32,071 bases of DNA from an uncultured Blautia sp. (lineage in GTDB: Bacteria > Bacillota > Clostridia > Lachnospirales > Lachnospiraceae), in NCBI GenBank assembly GCA_900539525.1, contig UQCM01000033.1:1-32071 (forward strand), given 5' to 3'. Shown here piece by piece: positions 24,406-31,990 of this stretch (positions are counted from its first letter, which is position 1; the number at the start of each line of letters is the position of its first letter). Under the pieces are notes generated by a model, which was not told the origin of the DNA, did not search any database, and saw only the letters and a program-made list of their open reading frames with translations. Made by a program: the position numbers and the translations under genes.

Positions 24406-25760
24406 TTCAATGCCTCCAGTATCGCCTTTGCCTTCTGCAAGGTTTCTTCATATTCAAACTCCAGGTCGGATTCACAGGTAATGCCGCCCCCCACTCCCAG
24501 ATGGTAAGCACCGCCCTGATAGAGTGCCGTCCGTATGACAATATTAAAGTCACAGTCACCGTCCAGTGTCAGATATCCTATGGAGCCGGTATAGAGATTT
24601 CTCCTTCCATGCTCCAGCTCATCAATGATCTGCATGGCAGAAAGCTTGGGTGCTCCCGTGATCGATCCTCCTGGGAAAGCCGCCTCCATCAGATCCATGA
24701 CGGTTTTCCCTTCCTCCAGATCCCCCTCCACATTGGAGACCAGATGGAACACCGTAGCATATTCCTCCACCTCAAACAGTTCTGTCACTTTCACGCTGCC
24801 CGGCACACATACGCGGTTCAGATCATTTCTCTCCAGATCCACGATCATCAGCAGCTCACTCTGATCCTTTTCAGACGCTGCCAGCTCCCTGCGCATAGCC
24901 TCGTCCTCCTCCGGCGTCTCCCCGCGCTTCCTTGTGCCCTTGATCGGGCGGGTCATTACATGGCCATTCTTCATCCGGAGGAAACGCTCCGGTGAAGCAC
25001 ACACCACCTGAAAATCACCATAATTAAAATATCCTCCAAAAGGTGAGGGATTGTTCGTCCGAAGCTTCCGAAAGACCTGATAGGGCTTCTTCTCACTTCG
25101 TATCATCAGCTGCTGTGTCATATTCATGATGTAAATATCACCTTCCGTGATATTGTATATCACATCATCCACTGCTTTTAAATATGCCTTCTTCTCAAAG
25201 TTTGCCTCTACCTCGATGTCATATGCCTCTCCTGTATCGTTCCGGCCTTCCTCTCCGGTTTCCGTCAGAATTTCAAGGATCCTGCTCTTCAGAGTGCGGA
25301 TCGTATCCCGGCTTTCCCTAAGCTTTCCGTTTGCGATCAGATACAGCCGGTGCGCCCTGTGATCCTCCACCAGAAATACATCATAAAAACACAGCACACA
25401 TTCCGGAATATCCACCGTCTTTTCATGCCTGCTTTCCACGCCTTCCTTTTTCCTTCCATAATCATAGGAAAAATATCCGATGGCACCTGACACGATCGGA
25501 AGCCCTGTAGGATTTTCTTCCCGATGATCCTTCAGATATTCCTTTACATAAGATTCGAAGCTTTGCCCACACTCCGCGCCGTTTACCGTAAACTTATCCC
25601 CGTTTATCAGTGTCAGATAGGGGGAAACTCCGATGATCGAGTACTGTCCCAGTTCGTTTTGCAGAGAGGAGTCAAGAAAAACCGCCATCTCCTCTTCTGC
25701 AAACAGATCAAAGATCCGGTGGATCGGCGGGTACGTTTCAAGTACTTCTATTGTACGCAT
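24402..25760 (-). CDS. pabB: Aminodeoxychorismate synthase component I
   Basis: This 452-residue chorismate-binding enzyme aminates chorismate with PabA-supplied ammonia. It has the anthranilate synthase I N-terminal region (about 1-150) and the chorismate-binding domain with GDIYIMNMTQQL, SPERFL, the PabB signature RPIKGTRKRG (catalytic Lys274), DLERNDLNRVC, FPGGSITGAPK and GVGGGIT. The PIKGT lysine separates PabB from TrpE. The start at 25760 (MRTIEV) follows GGAGGGG by 6 nt; an ATG 15 nt upstream overlaps that site. It overlaps the pabA end by 13 nt. Confidence 0.95.
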   Translation of the reverse strand: MRTIEVLETYPPIHRIFDLFAEEEMAVFLDSSLQNELGQYSIIGVSPYLTLINGDKFTVNGAECGQSFESYVKEYLKDHREENPTGLPIVSGAIGYFSYDYGRKKEGVESRHEKTVDIPECVLCFYDVFLVEDHRAHRLYLIANGKLRESRDTIRTLKSRILEILTETGEEGRNDTGEAYDIEVEANFEKKAYLKAVDDVIYNITEGDIYIMNMTQQLMIRSEKKPYQVFRKLRTNNPSPFGGYFNYGDFQVVCASPERFLRMKNGHVMTRPIKGTRKRGETPEEDEAMRRELAASEKDQSELLMIVDLERNDLNRVCVPGSVKVTELFEVEEYATVFHLVSNVEGDLEEGKTVMDLMEAAFPGGSITGAPKLSAMQIIDELEHGRRNLYTGSIGYLTLDGDCDFNIVIRTALYQGGAYHLGVGGGITCESDLEFEYEETLQKAKAILEALK

Positions 25761-26344
25761 ACGCTTCCCCTCCATTCCACACAGATTTTCCGGAAATTAT
25801 CCAGCAGTGCAAGACCATGCTCTGTCAGCACCGCCTCCGGATGAAACTGCACACCATATACCGGCCAGCTTCTGTGGGAAATCCCCATCACGGCTCCTTC
25901 CTCAGATACTGCATCCACCTGAAGCTCCTTCGGGAAATCCTCACCTTCTACCACCAGCGAGTGATATCTCGTCACCCGGTATTCCTTAGGCAGATCCGCA
26001 AACAGACCTGTCCCGTTATGACGGATGGACGTCACCTTCCCGTGCATGGGGCGATTCCCCTTGCGGACCTGCGCCCCAAAGTAATGCCCGATCACCTGAT
26101 GCCCCAGACATACGCCCAGAACCGGTACTTTTCCCCTGAATTTTTCCAGAATCTGCAGGGAACCTGCCGAATCAGACGGTTTCCTCGGTCCCGGTGAAAG
26201 AATGATCCCCTCCGGGTGCATCGCCTCAATGTCAGAAAGCGTGATCTCATGTTCACGCTTCACCAGAATCTCCTGTCCCAGCTCCTGAAAATAAGCTGAC
26301 AGATTGTAAACAAACGAATCATAATTATCCAGCATAAAATACAT
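25748..26344 (-). CDS. pabA: Aminodeoxychorismate synthase component II (glutamine amidotransferase)
   Basis: This 198-residue class I glutamine amidotransferase supplies ammonia to PabB. It has LDNYDSFVYNL at the N-terminus, SPGPRKP, GVCLGHQ with nucleophile Cys79, and GVQFHPEAV with His168 and Glu170. PabA and TrpG are nearly indistinguishable; the pabB neighbour decides. The start at 26344 (MYFMLDNY) follows GAGGAAGG; the frame is open 12 codons further. It is first in the operon pabA-pabB-HAD-pabC, with a probable promoter at 26631-26659 beyond repeat A2. Confidence 0.93.
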   Translation of the reverse strand: MYFMLDNYDSFVYNLSAYFQELGQEILVKREHEITLSDIEAMHPEGIILSPGPRKPSDSAGSLQILEKFRGKVPVLGVCLGHQVIGHYFGAQVRKGNRPMHGKVTSIRHNGTGLFADLPKEYRVTRYHSLVVEGEDFPKELQVDAVSEEGAVMGISHRSWPVYGVQFHPEAVLTEHGLALLDNFRKICVEWRGSVCVQ

Positions 26345-26477
26345 AGACCCTTCCTCACTTTCCACTGCTGCCCTTTGCACAAATATGCTTCCGGCATTCC
26401 ATTTTTCAGCATAGTCGTTATCCCGACCTCATTCGTACGGGTCCGTATCCTTGCCGTTATTTTGTTTTCTGTTTATC

Positions 26478-26630
26478 GTAACTGTTCAGAGTCCATTCGC
26501 AAAATCGCCTCTACGAGGCTTTCCTTTTGCTCATGTAGGGCTCTCGCCCTATAGATTTATAAAATTTGCCTCTGGTGAGCAAGCTCCCCACGGCAAATAT
26601 TTATAAATCTGCATGACTCTGAACAGTTAC
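26478..26630. repeat. Dispersed repeat A2 (full length)
   Basis: A 153-bp element has 16-bp perfect terminal inverted repeats (GTAACTGTTCAGAGTC and GACTCTGAACAGTTAC). Inside are TAGGGC-TCTC-GCCCTA and a long stem of AGATTTATAAAATTTGCC type arms. Flanks TGTTTATC and AGTGTATC match at 6 of 8 positions, a possible decayed target duplication. Confidence 0.85.
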
Positions 26631-26659
26631 AGTGTATCTTACAATCGGATTTTTCTCAA
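26631..26659 (-). promoter_or_regulatory. Probable promoter of the pab operon
   Basis: On the minus strand: -35 TTGAGA (26654-26659), 17-nt spacer, -10 TACACT (26631-26636). Transcription would start within the end of repeat A2, so the whole element would be in the leader. Confidence 0.45.
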
Positions 26660-26711
26660 CCTTTTTTATAAAATACGCTTATGACCGTCCCGTTACTGTT
26701 TTTTGTTTTTC

Positions 26712-26740
26712 TTGAATCTGAAGGCTAAATCCTTTATAAT
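26712..26740 (+). promoter_or_regulatory. Promoter of malQ
   Basis: -35 TTGAAT (26712-26717), 17-nt spacer, perfect -10 TATAAT (26735-26740). The leader is about 143 nt and contains the direct repeat ATGCATGGAA / ATGCACGGAA. Confidence 0.75.
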
Positions 26741-26889
26741 TGAGTCATAGTTTTGTCTGTCGGTCCACAGCTGGTAAGATGTAAGATTACCGCTTCCGAT
26801 ATGCATGGAACCGGTATGCACGGAAAAAGATATAACACACTTTGCTCTGACAGACATTAAATATCGAAAACAGAGGAGACACAAGACAA

Positions 26890-28404
26890 ATGAGTACGAC
26901 AGAACCCATCAAAAAACCCACACGCCTCTCCGGCATTCTGGTGCATCCCACCTCTTTCCCTTCCCCCTACGGAATCGGAGATCTTGGACAGGGCGCCTAT
27001 GACTTTATTGATTTTCTGGAGGCATCCGGTCAGCATCTCTGGCAGGTACTTCCACTGGGACCCACCGGCTTTGGCGACTCCCCTTATCAGGGATTTTCAG
27101 CCTTTGCAGGCCAGCCGCTGATCATCAGTCCGGCAAATCTCAAAGAACTGGGTCTTCTGACAGATGCTGATTTTGCTGATATGCCGGAATGGGATCCGAA
27201 ATGCGTAGACTACGGCGAGGTCCTGAACTTCAAGACCGGCCTGTACCACAGGGCATTTGATACCTTCCAGCACACGCCGGATAAGATGCTTCTGGAGGAA
27301 TTTGAAGCCTTCTGCCGCATACAGGATTCCTGGCTTTCTGACTACGCCCTGTTCATGGCAGGAAAGGATGCGCATGAGGGACGCTGCTGGCTTGAGTGGG
27401 AGGATGATCTCAGAACACCGGATGCCATCTCACGAAAAAAATGGGAAGACAAGCTTTCGGAAGCCATCGAATACTATAAATTTCTGCAGTTCCTGTTCTT
27501 CCGCCAGTGGAACGCTCTGAAAGAGTATGCCAACGAACGGGGGATTGAGATCATTGGTGATATCCCCATCTTCGTATCCCTGGACAGCGTAGATGTCTGG
27601 GCACACAAAGAGCTGTTCCAGCTTGATACAAAGGGATATCCCACCAGCGTAGCCGGTGTTCCGCCAGATTACTTCAGTGCCACCGGCCAGCTCTGGGGAA
27701 ATCCTCTCTACGACTGGGATGCACATAAAAAGGACGGTTATTCCTGGTGGATCAGCAGGATCAGACATCAGATCAGCATGACAGATTACCTGCGCATCGA
27801 CCACTTCCGTGGCTTTGAAGCCTACTGGGCGGTCCCTGCCGGTGAGGAAACAGCCCTCAACGGAAAGTGGGTAAAAGGGCCGAACGAGGAACTGTTTCTG
27901 GCTATTCAGAAGGAGCTCGGGGATGATCTTCCGATCTTCGCCGAGGATCTGGGCATCATTACCCCTGAGGTAGAATGGCTGAGGGATATGTTCCATTTTG
28001 CCGGCATGCGTGTCCTGCAGTTTGCGTTTGAAGGTCTTGGCGAGAGTGACTATCTGCCTCATAACTTTACAACTACCAACTGCCTCTGCTATACCGGAAC
28101 CCATGACAATAACACCACTGCCGGCTGGTACGAAGCGCTTCCGGAGGAATGCCGCGACAAGATCCGCCGCTATGCCAACACAGACGGCGGAGTCATCAGT
28201 CTGGATTTCATCCGCATGTGTATGGGAAGCATTGCACGCTATGCGATTTTCCCGATTCAGGATCTGCTGATGCTGGGAAGTGAGTCCCGCATGAACACCC
28301 CGGGCGTAGCTGCCGCCAACTGGACCTTCCGTTATGAATCCACAGACCTTACAGCCGACCGTGCCGCATGGCTTTTGCAGACCACAAAGCTGTATGGCCG
28401 CTGA
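26890..28404 (+). CDS. malQ: 4-alpha-glucanotransferase (amylomaltase, GH77)
   Basis: This 504-residue enzyme moves alpha-1,4-glucan segments between maltodextrins or to glucose. It has the GH77 barrel with the substrate loop QVLPLGPTGFGDSPYQ (52-67), the catalytic nucleophile in YLRIDHFRG (Asp304), the acid/base in FAEDLG (Glu352) and the third carboxylate in THDNNTT (Asp406). Length is normal for the short bacterial type. GAGGAG lies about 11 nt upstream of the ATG. It is transcribed from a strong promoter at 26712-26740. No other glycogen or maltose gene is adjacent. Confidence 0.96.
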   Translation: MSTTEPIKKPTRLSGILVHPTSFPSPYGIGDLGQGAYDFIDFLEASGQHLWQVLPLGPTGFGDSPYQGFSAFAGQPLIISPANLKELGLLTDADFADMPEWDPKCVDYGEVLNFKTGLYHRAFDTFQHTPDKMLLEEFEAFCRIQDSWLSDYALFMAGKDAHEGRCWLEWEDDLRTPDAISRKKWEDKLSEAIEYYKFLQFLFFRQWNALKEYANERGIEIIGDIPIFVSLDSVDVWAHKELFQLDTKGYPTSVAGVPPDYFSATGQLWGNPLYDWDAHKKDGYSWWISRIRHQISMTDYLRIDHFRGFEAYWAVPAGEETALNGKWVKGPNEELFLAIQKELGDDLPIFAEDLGIITPEVEWLRDMFHFAGMRVLQFAFEGLGESDYLPHNFTTTNCLCYTGTHDNNTTAGWYEALPEECRDKIRRYANTDGGVISLDFIRMCMGSIARYAIFPIQDLLMLGSESRMNTPGVAAANWTFRYESTDLTADRAAWLLQTTKLYGR

Positions 28405-28420
28405 CCTGTTTTAGAAGAGA

Positions 28421-28477
28421 TGTAACTGTTCAGAGCCCTATAGATTTATAAAATCTGCATGGCTCTGAACAGTTACA
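28421..28477. repeat. Dispersed repeat A3 (minimal copy)
   Basis: A 57-bp element consists of a 17-bp perfect inverted repeat (TGTAACTGTTCAGAGCC / GGCTCTGAACAGTTACA) with 23 nt between. It is an internal-deletion form of A2, 16 nt past the malQ stop and 17 nt before the plsC start, and would form a strong RNA hairpin between them. Confidence 0.85.
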
Positions 28478-28494
28478 GGAAAAGGAAATATATC

Positions 28495-29244
28495 ATGATA
28501 CGATTTATTATTGTTGTAATTTTAGTCGTGGGCTTTCTGATTCTCTCGATCCCTGTTCTGATTGCAGAATGGATCATCGGAAAGTTCGCACCGCATGTGA
28601 GAGATCTTTCCTCTCTGCGTATCGTTCAGTTTATGTTTAAGCTGATCATGAAGGTCACCGGGAGCAGGGTAACTATCATCGGTGAGGAACATGTTCCGAA
28701 GGATATTCCTGTACTCTATATCGGAAACCACCGGAGCTTCTTTGATATCGTACTGACCTATTCACGTTGTCCGGGACTTACCGGATATGTGGCAAAGGAT
28801 GGTATGGAGAAGATTCCTCTGCTCTCCACCTGGATGAAACGGCTCTATTGCCTGTTTCTGAACAGAACAGACATCCGTGAGGGAATGAAAACCATCCTCA
28901 AAGGCATCGAACAGATCAAGGGCGGGATTTCCATGTGCATTTTCCCGGAAGGTACCAGAAACAAGGTTCCCGATGCCCCGATGCTCCCTTTTAAGGAGGG
29001 AAGCCTGAAGATGGCCGAGAAGACCGGGTGTCCGATCATCCCGATGGCACTGACAAACACGGCTGACATTTTTGAGAATCATTTCCCGTACATCCGTCCC
29101 GCCAATGTCATTCTGGAATACGGAGAGCCCATTTACATCAAAGAACTGTCCAGGGAGGAGCGCAAGTTCCTGGGGGCCTATACCCAGAAAATCATTCAGA
29201 ACATGCTGGATGAACACCAGAACATGCTTTCCGATAAAAAGTAA
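28495..29244 (+). CDS. plsC: 1-acyl-sn-glycerol-3-phosphate acyltransferase
   Basis: This 249-residue membrane acyltransferase makes phosphatidic acid from lysophosphatidic acid. An N-terminal hydrophobic segment (about 2-24) is followed by the HX4D motif NHRSFFD, the glycerol-phosphate-binding FPEGTRN and a downstream PIIPMAL motif. The start at 28495 (MIRFII) follows AAAAGGAA; the frame runs 12 codons further upstream into repeat A3, which is not likely coding. It lies 90 nt downstream of malQ, with the A3 hairpin between. Confidence 0.92.
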   Translation: MIRFIIVVILVVGFLILSIPVLIAEWIIGKFAPHVRDLSSLRIVQFMFKLIMKVTGSRVTIIGEEHVPKDIPVLYIGNHRSFFDIVLTYSRCPGLTGYVAKDGMEKIPLLSTWMKRLYCLFLNRTDIREGMKTILKGIEQIKGGISMCIFPEGTRNKVPDAPMLPFKEGSLKMAEKTGCPIIPMALTNTADIFENHFPYIRPANVILEYGEPIYIKELSREERKFLGAYTQKIIQNMLDEHQNMLSDKK

Positions 29245-29264
29245 GGACATTTCCTTGAAAATTG

Positions 29265-29300
29265 GTAACTATTCAGAGTCCATTCGCAAAATCTGCTTCA
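29265..29300. repeat. Dispersed repeat A4 (left-end fragment)
   Basis: GTAACTATTCAGAGTCCATT followed by CGCAAAATC matches the left end of A2. It lies in the region upstream of the response regulator. Confidence 0.65.
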
Positions 29301-29334
29301 GCAGGATCATTTATGCTATCGAGAAGGAAGGGTT

Positions 29335-30042
29335 ATGATTATGGAGAATACGGAAACGATCAGGAAAAGAATTTTCATTGTAGAGGATGATAATAAGCTG
29401 CGTCAGACATTGGAGGATTTTCTCCATGCGAACGGTTATCAGACCTTGAGTGCCAGGGATGGTCAGGAAGCGCTCGATCTGTATTTTGCAAACAATCACA
29501 GAATCGATCTGATCCTTCTGGACGGAATGCTTCCAAAAGTGGACGGATATGATGTACTTAGAAGCATCCGTGAATACTCCCCGGTACCCATCATCATGCT
29601 GACCGCCAGAGAGTCTGAGGAAGATCAGCTCATGGGGCTGGAAAACGGTGCCGATAATTATATCACCAAGCCCTTCCTGCTGCGTGTGCTGAAAGCACAT
29701 ATCGAAGTACTTTTAAAGCGTACCATGTCGGGTAGCTCCGAAACACTTCAGAAAGGAGGGCTCCGGATCGACCGGGACTCCCGCAAGGCTTATCTGGACG
29801 ACAGACTTTTCAATACCACGCCGAAAGAGTATGATCTGCTCCTGTATTTTATCCAGAATGAAAATGTGGTACTCACCCGGGAGGCCATTCTGGATGCCGT
29901 GTGGGGGTTTGACTATGACGGAGGCATCCGCACAGTAGATACCGTTGTAAAGCAGCTGCGCCGGAAGATGACGGAGCAGTACCCCTATATCCAGTCAATC
30001 TACGGCGTTGGATATCGTTTTGAGGTGACTGTCCATGAATAA
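29335..30042 (+). CDS. OmpR/PhoB-family response regulator
   Basis: This 235-residue regulator has a receiver domain (about 12-125) with acidic EDD at 17-19, phospho-acceptor Asp63 in LLLDGMLP-type context, LTARE and TKPF (Lys112), followed by a winged-helix DNA-binding domain (about 140-232; TPKEYDLLLYF, REAILDAVWG, VDTVVKQLRRK, GVGYRFE). The ribosome site GAAGGAAGG precedes ATG codons at 29335 and 29341; either may start. It ends 8 nt inside the start of the kinase gene. Targets and signal are unknown. Confidence 0.93.
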   Translation: MIMENTETIRKRIFIVEDDNKLRQTLEDFLHANGYQTLSARDGQEALDLYFANNHRIDLILLDGMLPKVDGYDVLRSIREYSPVPIIMLTARESEEDQLMGLENGADNYITKPFLLRVLKAHIEVLLKRTMSGSSETLQKGGLRIDRDSRKAYLDDRLFNTTPKEYDLLLYFIQNENVVLTREAILDAVWGFDYDGGIRTVDTVVKQLRRKMTEQYPYIQSIYGVGYRFEVTVHE

Positions 30043-31468
30043 GCTTCGTACTCAGGCCGTCATTGCCTTCTGCCTTTTTCTGATACTGGTCATCGGGGGA
30101 GCCAGTATCTTTTACTTTATCTTTGCTGAAAAATACTATATTACCAAAAAGATGTCGCTGATGGATACGGCCTATCAAAACATCTGTCAGCTGGATCTGG
30201 ACAGGAGCTCTTATAGAGCAAATCCTTCGATCACCGCACTGGAGGAAGAAAGCTTTTCCCTTATCATTTGCGATGAAGATTTTCAGCCGCTCTATTCCTC
30301 CAAGACCTTTAATACAGATTATCAGATTACCGAAAAAATGCTGCCTTCAAAGTACCTGTTTTCAGAAAATGCAAGGGCTGTCTATGATAAACACAGCCCC
30401 CGCAAACCGATCTCTCTCTACGGACTGGTGAGGCAAAACGGGCAGACCTATTATATCTACCTTTACGAATACACCACGATCATACGCCGCAGCATTGATT
30501 ATGCCAACCGGTTTCTCCGTAATATCCTGGTGTTTTCCACGATTCTGGGAGCATGCTTTGCCTGGCTGATCTGCACAGTCATCGTAAAACCTGTGCAGAA
30601 TATCAGCAATGTTGCAGAGAAGATTGCAGAAAACAACTTTTCTGTCCGGGCCAATGAGTCTGTTCACACCTGTGAACTGCAGCAGCTCGCAAAAAACATT
30701 AACCAGATGGCAGACAAAATCCAGCGTGACATGAACGACTTGAACAATTATAACTATCTGTTGCTGCGCCAGAACCGGAATATGGCAGAATTTGATAATG
30801 TACGAAAAAAAATCGTCAGCAAAGTGACACATGAGTTGAAGACACCCCTTGCGATCATCTCCAGCCAGGTAGAAATGCTCCAGTATGAGTATGATGATTC
30901 GAAGAAAGATTATTATTTCTCCTCCATTATGGAGGAGATCGACAAAATGAGCGGACTGATCAGCAATATCCTGAACAATTCCTTTGCCGATGAATCACTT
31001 CCCGATAATCTGATGATCAGAGATAACCTGTCAACACTGGTGGAGACCCTGATTCCCAAATACAGTATCTGGATGTCATCAGCCGGTATTCATTTCACCT
31101 CTTCTGTCCAGGAGGACTGCTTCGCCATCTTTGATGCCCTGCAGATCGAACAGGCGATCAATAATTACACCATGAATGCCTGTGGACACACACTGCCCGG
31201 CGGCCAGATCATCCTGACTCTGCGACAGGATGAGGAAAGTATCTACTGTTCGGTTTATAATGAGGGAAACCGGATTCCAGAAGAGGAACAGGGACGTATC
31301 TGGAAAAGCTTCTATCAGGCGGATACAGGAAGCGAAAAACAAAAATCCACCGAAATCGGTCTTGGTCTGTTTATCGTGAAGGACATCATCAGCCTGCACC
31401 ATGGCTCCTGCGGTGTGTTTAACTGCCGAAAAGGTGTGGAATTCTGGTTCCGGCTGCCGAAGGCCTGA
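30035..31468 (+). CDS. Sensor histidine kinase
   Basis: This 477-residue membrane kinase has TM1 (about 9-30), an extracellular sensor of about 130 residues, TM2 (about 163-183), HAMP (about 184-235), the H-box VTHELKTPLAII (His266), the N-box QAINNYTMNACGH (375-385) and ATP-lid motifs YNEGNRIP (408-415) and GLGLFIV (442-448). The G1 box has NEG in place of the textbook DxGxG, a form common in clostridial kinases, so activity is expected. It overlaps the response regulator by 8 nt and is its partner. The sensor domain is not recognised. No clear terminator follows on the plus strand. Confidence 0.93.
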   Translation: MNKLRTQAVIAFCLFLILVIGGASIFYFIFAEKYYITKKMSLMDTAYQNICQLDLDRSSYRANPSITALEEESFSLIICDEDFQPLYSSKTFNTDYQITEKMLPSKYLFSENARAVYDKHSPRKPISLYGLVRQNGQTYYIYLYEYTTIIRRSIDYANRFLRNILVFSTILGACFAWLICTVIVKPVQNISNVAEKIAENNFSVRANESVHTCELQQLAKNINQMADKIQRDMNDLNNYNYLLLRQNRNMAEFDNVRKKIVSKVTHELKTPLAIISSQVEMLQYEYDDSKKDYYFSSIMEEIDKMSGLISNILNNSFADESLPDNLMIRDNLSTLVETLIPKYSIWMSSAGIHFTSSVQEDCFAIFDALQIEQAINNYTMNACGHTLPGGQIILTLRQDEESIYCSVYNEGNRIPEEEQGRIWKSFYQADTGSEKQKSTEIGLGLFIVKDIISLHHGSCGVFNCRKGVEFWFRLPKA

Positions 31469-31507
31469 CTGCTGCATGGTTTAAAAAAAGTCCGGTAGCC
31501 AAACAAC

Positions 31508-31541
31508 AAAAAAGACGCCCCCCTGCTACCAACAGGAGACG
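31508..31541 (-). terminator. Terminator-like hairpin on the minus strand
   Basis: On the minus strand a GC-rich stem (CGTCTCCTG with CAGGGGGGCG, some G-U) and a 7-nt loop are followed by TCTTTTTT. It points against the kinase gene; no minus-strand gene ends here. Confidence 0.5.
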
Positions 31542-31545
31542 GATT

Positions 31546-31625
31546 GTTACTCTCGGTTTTTTGTGACTTTCGCTTCGCTACACTCACAGAAAACACCTCG
31601 AATCGGCTGACGTGTGAATAGTAAC
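31546..31625. mobile_element. Dispersed repeat C3 with 8-bp target duplication
   Basis: An 80-bp family C copy runs from GTTACTCTCGG to AATAGTAAC, flanked by exact direct repeats GACGGATT (31538-31545 and 31626-31633). It lacks the left hairpins of C2 but keeps the CTGTGACTTTCGCT-like hairpin (TTGTGA with TCACAGAAAA). Confidence 0.85.
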
Positions 31626-31740
31626 GACGGATTTACATAGATGACATTTGAGAAGTTGAAGAAATTCGTAAAAAATGGTCGGAAACCCTTGAAAAATGTG
31701 GAAAACAACTGACTTTTCGCTGACAACTTCTTGACTACTT

Positions 31741-31790
31741 TTTCAGTCAGTTTCAACCAGTTTCAGACCATTTTAAACGATTTCAGAACC
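31741..31790. repeat. Five 10-bp units beginning TTTCA/TTTTA
   Basis: Five successive 10-bp units all begin with a T run (TTTCA in units 1, 2, 3 and 5; TTTTA in unit 4). Period equals one helical turn. Further A/T runs extend the pattern to about 31650. Confidence 0.65.
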
Positions 31791-31804
31791 ACCCGAAAAC
31801 GCAT

Positions 31805-31843
31805 AAAAAACACCGGAAACCCTTTATTTATTCGGGTTTCCGG
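31805..31843 (-). terminator. Rho-independent terminator of tRNA-Thr
   Basis: On the minus strand a 10-bp stem CCGGAAACCC/GGGTTTCCGG with an 11-nt loop is followed by TGTTTTTTATG. It lies 15 nt past the tRNA. Confidence 0.85.
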
Positions 31844-31857
31844 CATTTATACGGTAA

Positions 31858-31930
31858 AGCTGATGACGGGACTCGGACCCGTGACCTCCTCACTACCAAT
31901 GAGGTGCGCTACCACCTGTGCCACATCAGC
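31858..31930 (-). tRNA. tRNA-Thr (anticodon GGU)
   Basis: A 73-nt cloverleaf has acceptor stem GCTGATG/CATCAGC with discriminator U, anticodon stem CCTCA/TGAGG, loop TTGGTAG (anticodon GGU) and T-stem ACGGG/CCCGT. Two oddities: an A-C mismatch in the D-stem (GCAC/GCGC) and a T-loop TCCGAGT with C in place of the near-universal U55. CCA is not encoded. It has a strong promoter and a terminator. Confidence 0.92.
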
Positions 31931-31961
31931 CTGCTGCGATAATTCGCTGCTACAGTTAGAA

Positions 31962-31990
31962 ATAATATCATAAAAAAGGCTGTCTGTCAA
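31962..31990 (-). promoter_or_regulatory. Strong sigma-A promoter of tRNA-Thr
   Basis: On the minus strand: consensus -35 TTGACA (31985-31990), 17-nt spacer, -10 TATTAT (31962-31967). The tRNA begins about 25 nt past the predicted start. Confidence 0.85.

Noticed and set aside
31547..31756. 69-codon minus-strand frame beside tRNA-Thr
   Set aside because: It starts at TTG without a ribosome site and its end is coded by repeat C3.
31741..31790. CRISPR array or replication iterons
   Set aside because: Units are only 10 bp with no spacers and no cas or rep gene nearby.
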